This document shows positions 61,152 to 64,000 of a stretch of DNA of 64,000 nucleotides, in pieces. The stretch is from contig JAHBSG010000020.1 in NCBI GenBank assembly GCA_019639235.1, positions 1-64,000 on the forward strand. Direction: 5' to 3'. The number at the start of each line of letters is the position of its first letter. Position 1 is the first letter of the stretch. The translations under genes and the position numbers were made by a program. Below the pieces are notes generated by a model, which worked only from the letters and a program-made list of their open reading frames with translations, was not told the origin of the DNA and searched no databases. The DNA comes from Acidobacteriota bacterium (GTDB taxonomy: Bacteria > Acidobacteriota > Blastocatellia > Pyrinomonadales > Pyrinomonadaceae).

Positions 61152-61955
61152 CTAGCTGATGCGGTTGAGGAGCTTTTTGCCCTTCTCAACCGCTTCCTCG
61201 TGTTCGGCGGCGTAGTCGGGATTTGGCTGCATTTTTAGAAGAGTGTCGATCTGCTTGCGGGCATCGGCCGTCCGGCGGAGCGAGACGTAGGCCTCGGCGA
61301 GCGTGGCGCGGAGATAGGCATTTTCGGGGCCGAGCTCGATACCCTTTTCGAGATATTCGACCGCTTTTTCGGCCGAGCCATCACCAAACATCCGTGTCGC
61401 AAGCTCGACCTGGGCCAGGGCTTCAAAGGCGCTCGCACTCTGGTAAGCGGGATCGATCTCGATCACGCGGTTCATTGCCGAGCGGATGTCATCGACCGAC
61501 TTGATGCCGACCGTTACCGGGCTCAGCTTTGCAAGTTCGCCGAGATTTGCTCCATACCAAAAATGGCCTTCGGGCCGGTTCGGCTCAAGCCGAGCGGCGA
61601 TCTGCCCGGCCGCCTTGCCGCGTTCCCAGACCGCTTCTTTTTCTTTTTCGGGAACCGCCTTGCCGAGGAAGAAGCTGTATTTCGAATAAAGCCATTCGGT
61701 CTCAAAGTCGCGGTTCTCGGGGTCGCGAATATCCGAGAGCGTCCGAACGGCCTCGCGGAGCTTTGCAACATCGGACCGCTCGGAAAAGAGCTTCCCGGCA
61801 GCGGACTTTGCTTCGGCGAGTTGGCCGGGCGAGGGCTTTGCGGCCGGCGTTTCGCCTTCGGCTTTTGAAGTGCACGAAGCCTGTAAGCACATCGTAATTA
61901 CAAAAAGTGCCGAGCCGACGATCGCGGCTTGCCTGGAGATAGCTTTTCGGGTCAT
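61152..61955 (-). CDS. TPR-containing lipoprotein
   Basis: This 267-residue protein has a lipoprotein signal (ALFVITMCLQASC). The mature part is helical, with TPR-like pairs: GHFWYGANLGELAKL, FEALAQVELATRMFGDGSAEKAVEYL, GIELGPENAYLRATLAEAYVSLRRT. The layout recalls the TRAP-transporter T-component family, but no TRAP genes are adjacent, so this is a loose similarity. It is likely a periplasmic adaptor or scaffold. Confidence 0.78.
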   Translation of the reverse strand: MTRKAISRQAAIVGSALFVITMCLQASCTSKAEGETPAAKPSPGQLAEAKSAAGKLFSERSDVAKLREAVRTLSDIRDPENRDFETEWLYSKYSFFLGKAVPEKEKEAVWERGKAAGQIAARLEPNRPEGHFWYGANLGELAKLSPVTVGIKSVDDIRSAMNRVIEIDPAYQSASAFEALAQVELATRMFGDGSAEKAVEYLEKGIELGPENAYLRATLAEAYVSLRRTADARKQIDTLLKMQPNPDYAAEHEEAVEKGKKLLNRIS

Positions 61956-62009
61956 AAATGTTACTATTCCTAATTACGAAAAGACGGTTTTTCGGGATTA
62001 TAGAACGAT

Positions 62010-62684
62010 ATGGCCAAGAATGGAATACCCGCGGCATTTTACGACCTGGAAGGGACGCTCGTAAGCACGAACCTTGTTCACACGCTCGCGTTCTATTCGA
62101 CGCGGCAGCAGGGGCTCTGGCAAACGGCGAAGGCAAGCGTCAGCACGCTGGCAAAGCTGCCCTTCTTTGGCGTAACGGACCTATACTCGCGGAACGTTTT
62201 TAATGAGGTCTTTTTCCGGAGCTACGAGGGCTGGTCGGAGGATCGGCTGCGTTATTTCTCGGAAGAGCTTTTTGAAGAGGTGCTGAAACCGGCGATCTTT
62301 CCGGGCACTTATGACCTGATCGCCCAAGGGAAAAAGAACGGCCAGCGGCAGGTCGTGCTTACGGGCGCACTCGATTTCACGATCGACCGGTTGATGGATC
62401 ATCTCGGCATCGACCACTGGGTCGCGAACCGGCTTGAGTTCGTAAATGGCTATGCGACCGGCCGCGTGCTGCCGCCGGTGATGGCCTCGGCGACAAAGGC
62501 GAAGTGGATACGCGAATATGCCGAGCGGGAAGGGATAAATCTTTCGGAAAGCTATGCATATTCGGACAGCATCTCAGACCTGCCGATGCTCTCGATCGTC
62601 GGGCATCCGGTGGCTATTTGTCCGGATTTCAGATTGAAACAGACGGCACGGCAGCACGACTGGGCGGTTGTCGATCTGAGGTAG
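62010..62684 (+). CDS. HAD-superfamily hydrolase, SerB-like subfamily IB
   Basis: This 224-residue HAD phosphatase-type protein has motif I YDLEGTLV (residues 11-18). Asp12 is present, but the second Asp of DxDGT is Glu14. Motif II Thr lies in VVLTGALDF (near residue 114). Lys and the motif IV SYAYSDSISDLPML complete the fold. Related subfamily IB members act on phosphoserine-like or lipid phosphates. The Glu may alter the acid/base step. The substrate is not known. It is divergent from the TPR lipoprotein. Confidence 0.85.
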   Translation: MAKNGIPAAFYDLEGTLVSTNLVHTLAFYSTRQQGLWQTAKASVSTLAKLPFFGVTDLYSRNVFNEVFFRSYEGWSEDRLRYFSEELFEEVLKPAIFPGTYDLIAQGKKNGQRQVVLTGALDFTIDRLMDHLGIDHWVANRLEFVNGYATGRVLPPVMASATKAKWIREYAEREGINLSESYAYSDSISDLPMLSIVGHPVAICPDFRLKQTARQHDWAVVDLR

Positions 62685-62712
62685 TTCTGGGCGTGCGGTA
62701 TCGATCATTTTT

Positions 62713-62768
62713 AACCACAGAGAGCACAGAGCGGAAGACACAGAGGGCACGGAAAGAGCACATAGTTG
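62713..62768. repeat. CCACAGAG-type dispersed simple repeat
   Basis: ACCACAGAGAGCACAGAG and ACACAGAGGGCACGGA units lie between the HAD gene and the peptidase gene. Similar ACACAGAG-rich sequence lies at 60095-60145. Confidence 0.6.
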
Positions 62769-63716
62769 ATGAGCATTTTTAGGAATTACAAACTTTGGCT
62801 GGCGTTGGTGGTGTTGGGCGTCGCGGTTTCGGGGCAGATCGCTATCGGTAAACGTTCGGAACCGAGCAGCAGCGAGCCGAGCTCGAAGTATTTTGACGCC
62901 GGGCGGTTGATCGATGACGTCCGTTTTCTCGCCTCGGACGAGCTTGAGGGCCGTTCGCCGGAGCGGCCGTCGATCGCGAAGGCACGCGACCACGTTGCGA
63001 AGCGGATGCGCGAAGTGGGCATCGAGCCCGAACGGCAGGAGTTCAAATTCATGCCCCGCCGCGGGAAGGAAGAGCTGACGGGTGTGAATTTCATCGGGCG
63101 GATCGAGGGCCGCTCAAAGGAAAAAGCGGGGAAATATATCGTCATCACGGCGCATTACGACCACGTCGGCATCCAGAACGGCCAGATCTACAACGGTGCC
63201 GACGACAACGCATCGGGGACGGCGGCGCTGTTTGCCATTGCGTCGTATTTCAAAAAAAATCGGCCGGAGCATTCGCTGATCTTTGTCGCGCTGGATGCCG
63301 AAGAAATGGGCCTGCAGGGAGCGAGGCATTTTGTCGCGAATTTGCCGGTGGCGAAGGACGCGATATTACTGAACGTGAACATGGACATGCTCTCGCGGAG
63401 CGAGAAGGGCGAGCTTTACGCCGCCGGCACGTATCATTATCCGCAGTTCAAACCGGCGCTCGAGGCGGTGCAGAAAAAGGCACGGGTCAAGCTCCTGCTC
63501 GGGCACGACCGTCCCGAACTCGGCCGCGACGACTGGACGTTTCAATCCGACCACGGAGCCTTCCACCGCGAGAAGATACCGTTCATCTACTTCGGCGTCG
63601 AGGACCACCCCGACTACCACCGCCCGACGGACGACTTCGAAAAGATCGATCAGGCTTTTTATATTAAGGCGGTTGAGACCGTCGTCGAATCACTTCGGGC
63701 GTTGGATAAATCTTGA
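62769..63716 (+). CDS. M28-family zinc aminopeptidase, signal-anchored
   Basis: This 315-residue M28 peptidase starts with a hydrophobic signal/anchor (LWLALVVLGVAVSGQIAI). The co-catalytic zinc set is visible: AHYDHVG (His), NGADDNASGTAALF (Asp), ALDAEEMGLQGARHF (Glu pair), NVNMDMLSR (Asp) and YHRPTDDFEKID (His). Lengths between motifs fit the M28 family. Export and removal of N-terminal residues from peptides outside the cytoplasm is likely. The ATG at 62769 is used rather than the TTG just before. Confidence 0.93.
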   Translation: MSIFRNYKLWLALVVLGVAVSGQIAIGKRSEPSSSEPSSKYFDAGRLIDDVRFLASDELEGRSPERPSIAKARDHVAKRMREVGIEPERQEFKFMPRRGKEELTGVNFIGRIEGRSKEKAGKYIVITAHYDHVGIQNGQIYNGADDNASGTAALFAIASYFKKNRPEHSLIFVALDAEEMGLQGARHFVANLPVAKDAILLNVNMDMLSRSEKGELYAAGTYHYPQFKPALEAVQKKARVKLLLGHDRPELGRDDWTFQSDHGAFHREKIPFIYFGVEDHPDYHRPTDDFEKIDQAFYIKAVETVVESLRALDKS

Positions 63717-63742
63717 TAGATGTTGGAGACTTCTGATAAAAT
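63713..63742 (+). promoter_or_regulatory. promoter for the phd-like antitoxin gene
   Basis: TTGATA (63713-63718), an 18-bp spacer and TAAAAT (63737-63742). The -35 overlaps the end of the peptidase gene. Confidence 0.65.
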
Positions 63743-63755
63743 GGCTACGTAGCCA
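63742..63755. promoter_or_regulatory. operator-like perfect palindrome
   Basis: TGGCTACGTAGCCA is a 14-bp perfect palindrome that shares its first base with the -10 box. It is the natural place for autoregulation by the Phd-like antitoxin encoded 24 bp downstream. AAGGAGG follows as the ribosome site. Confidence 0.6.
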
Positions 63756-63778
63756 CTTTAGCTAAGGAGGTAGGGAGA

Positions 63779-64000
63779 ATGACATATACAGTAAAGGAAG
63801 CCAAAGACAAGTTGAGCAGCCTGATACGGCTTGCCGAAAAGGGACAGCCGCAGATCATCAAGCGGCATGACACGGATGTCGCGGCGGTGGTTTCAATTGA
63901 GGACTATAAAAAGCTGCATGGAAAGGAAGAGACACTTTTAGAGTTTTTCCAAAGAAGCGGGCTTGAAGAGATTCTCGACGACCTCGATAACAGGCCCAAT
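63779..64000 (+). CDS. Phd/YefM-family antitoxin, partial at window end
   Basis: The frame is open to the edge (74 codons seen). It starts at ATG 63779 after AAGGAGG. The sequence begins MTYTVKEAKDKLSSLIR and continues with LAEKGQPQIIKRHD and VAAVVSIEDYKKLHG, the usual Phd/YefM pattern (short DNA-binding N terminus, strand, then helix). A toxin gene (PIN or RelE type) would be expected just downstream, outside the window. The palindromic site above suits autoregulation. Confidence 0.85.
   Translation, partial: MTYTVKEAKDKLSSLIRLAEKGQPQIIKRHDTDVAAVVSIEDYKKLHGKEETLLEFFQRSGLEEILDDLDNRPN

Overview
The window is a 64 kb chromosomal stretch with high GC content and strongly GC-biased third codon positions. 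It has no rRNA, phage, transposase or CRISPR. The gene content points to an acidobacterium of the Blastocatellia/Pyrinomonadaceae type. It carries ECF sigma factors paired with transmembrane Ser/Thr kinases, large secreted FG-GAP and Delta-60 repeat proteins, an MglA/MglB polarity pair, an HMT-MTHFR fusion, and spacers full of REP-like and simple repeats. The taxon is an inference from family knowledge, not from a marker gene.

Layout. 1-0.4 kb: REP-like repeat spacer. 0.4-2.3 kb: flavin reductase, a hypothetical gene and a polyprenyl synthase. 2.4-12.6 kb: two ECF sigma/kinase pairs flank a secreted FG-GAP protein, two paralogous secreted proteins and tRNA-Val/tRNA-Asp. 12.7-15.9 kb: peptidoglycan-binding protein, small secreted protein, a GNAT gene broken by a stop codon, an AurF-like diiron protein and OsmC. 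16-17.2 kb: mglB-mglA. 17.4-22 kb: yvcK, glmU, a small membrane gene and glmS (UDP-GlcNAc supply and its control), then hicBA. 22.4-27.3 kb: quinone oxidoreductase, HMT-MTHFR behind a SAM-II-like riboswitch, mutM and a sugar nucleotidyltransferase. 27.5-34.1 kb: TPR protein, thiE, thiD, a beta-barrel protein, a chlorite-dismutase-like protein without the usual heme ligand, acyP, apt and tRNA-Arg. 34.2-39.3 kb: frameshifted hydrolase, nnr, SnoaL-like, tsaE, archaemetzincin lipoprotein, L,D-transpeptidase. 39.4-47.4 kb: ppk1 behind a possible Pho box, CYTH, bacilliredoxin, PilZ, aldolase-like, radA and others. 47.4-54.4 kb: degenerate SDR, PIN-TRAM protein, ispDF, then pyrimidine phosphorylase with a BMP-type binding protein and ABC ATPase but no permease. 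54.4-60 kb: aminotransferase, a 1.1 kb repeat-rich spacer and a Delta-60/FG-GAP giant. 60-64 kb: a second copy of the left-end repeat, coaD, TPR lipoprotein, HAD hydrolase, M28 peptidase and a partial Phd antitoxin.

Most genes are housekeeping. The signals most worth following are: a SAM-II aptamer with promoter and terminator upstream of an HMT-MTHFR fusion; three 11-bp-spaced TAACA repeats upstream of ppk1; a Cld-family protein with Gly at the proximal-His position; a REP-like 20-bp family in at least eight copies, with a 135-bp duplicate at both ends of the window; and an N-terminal module shared by both sigma-linked kinases. No complete, clearly new multi-gene system is evident.
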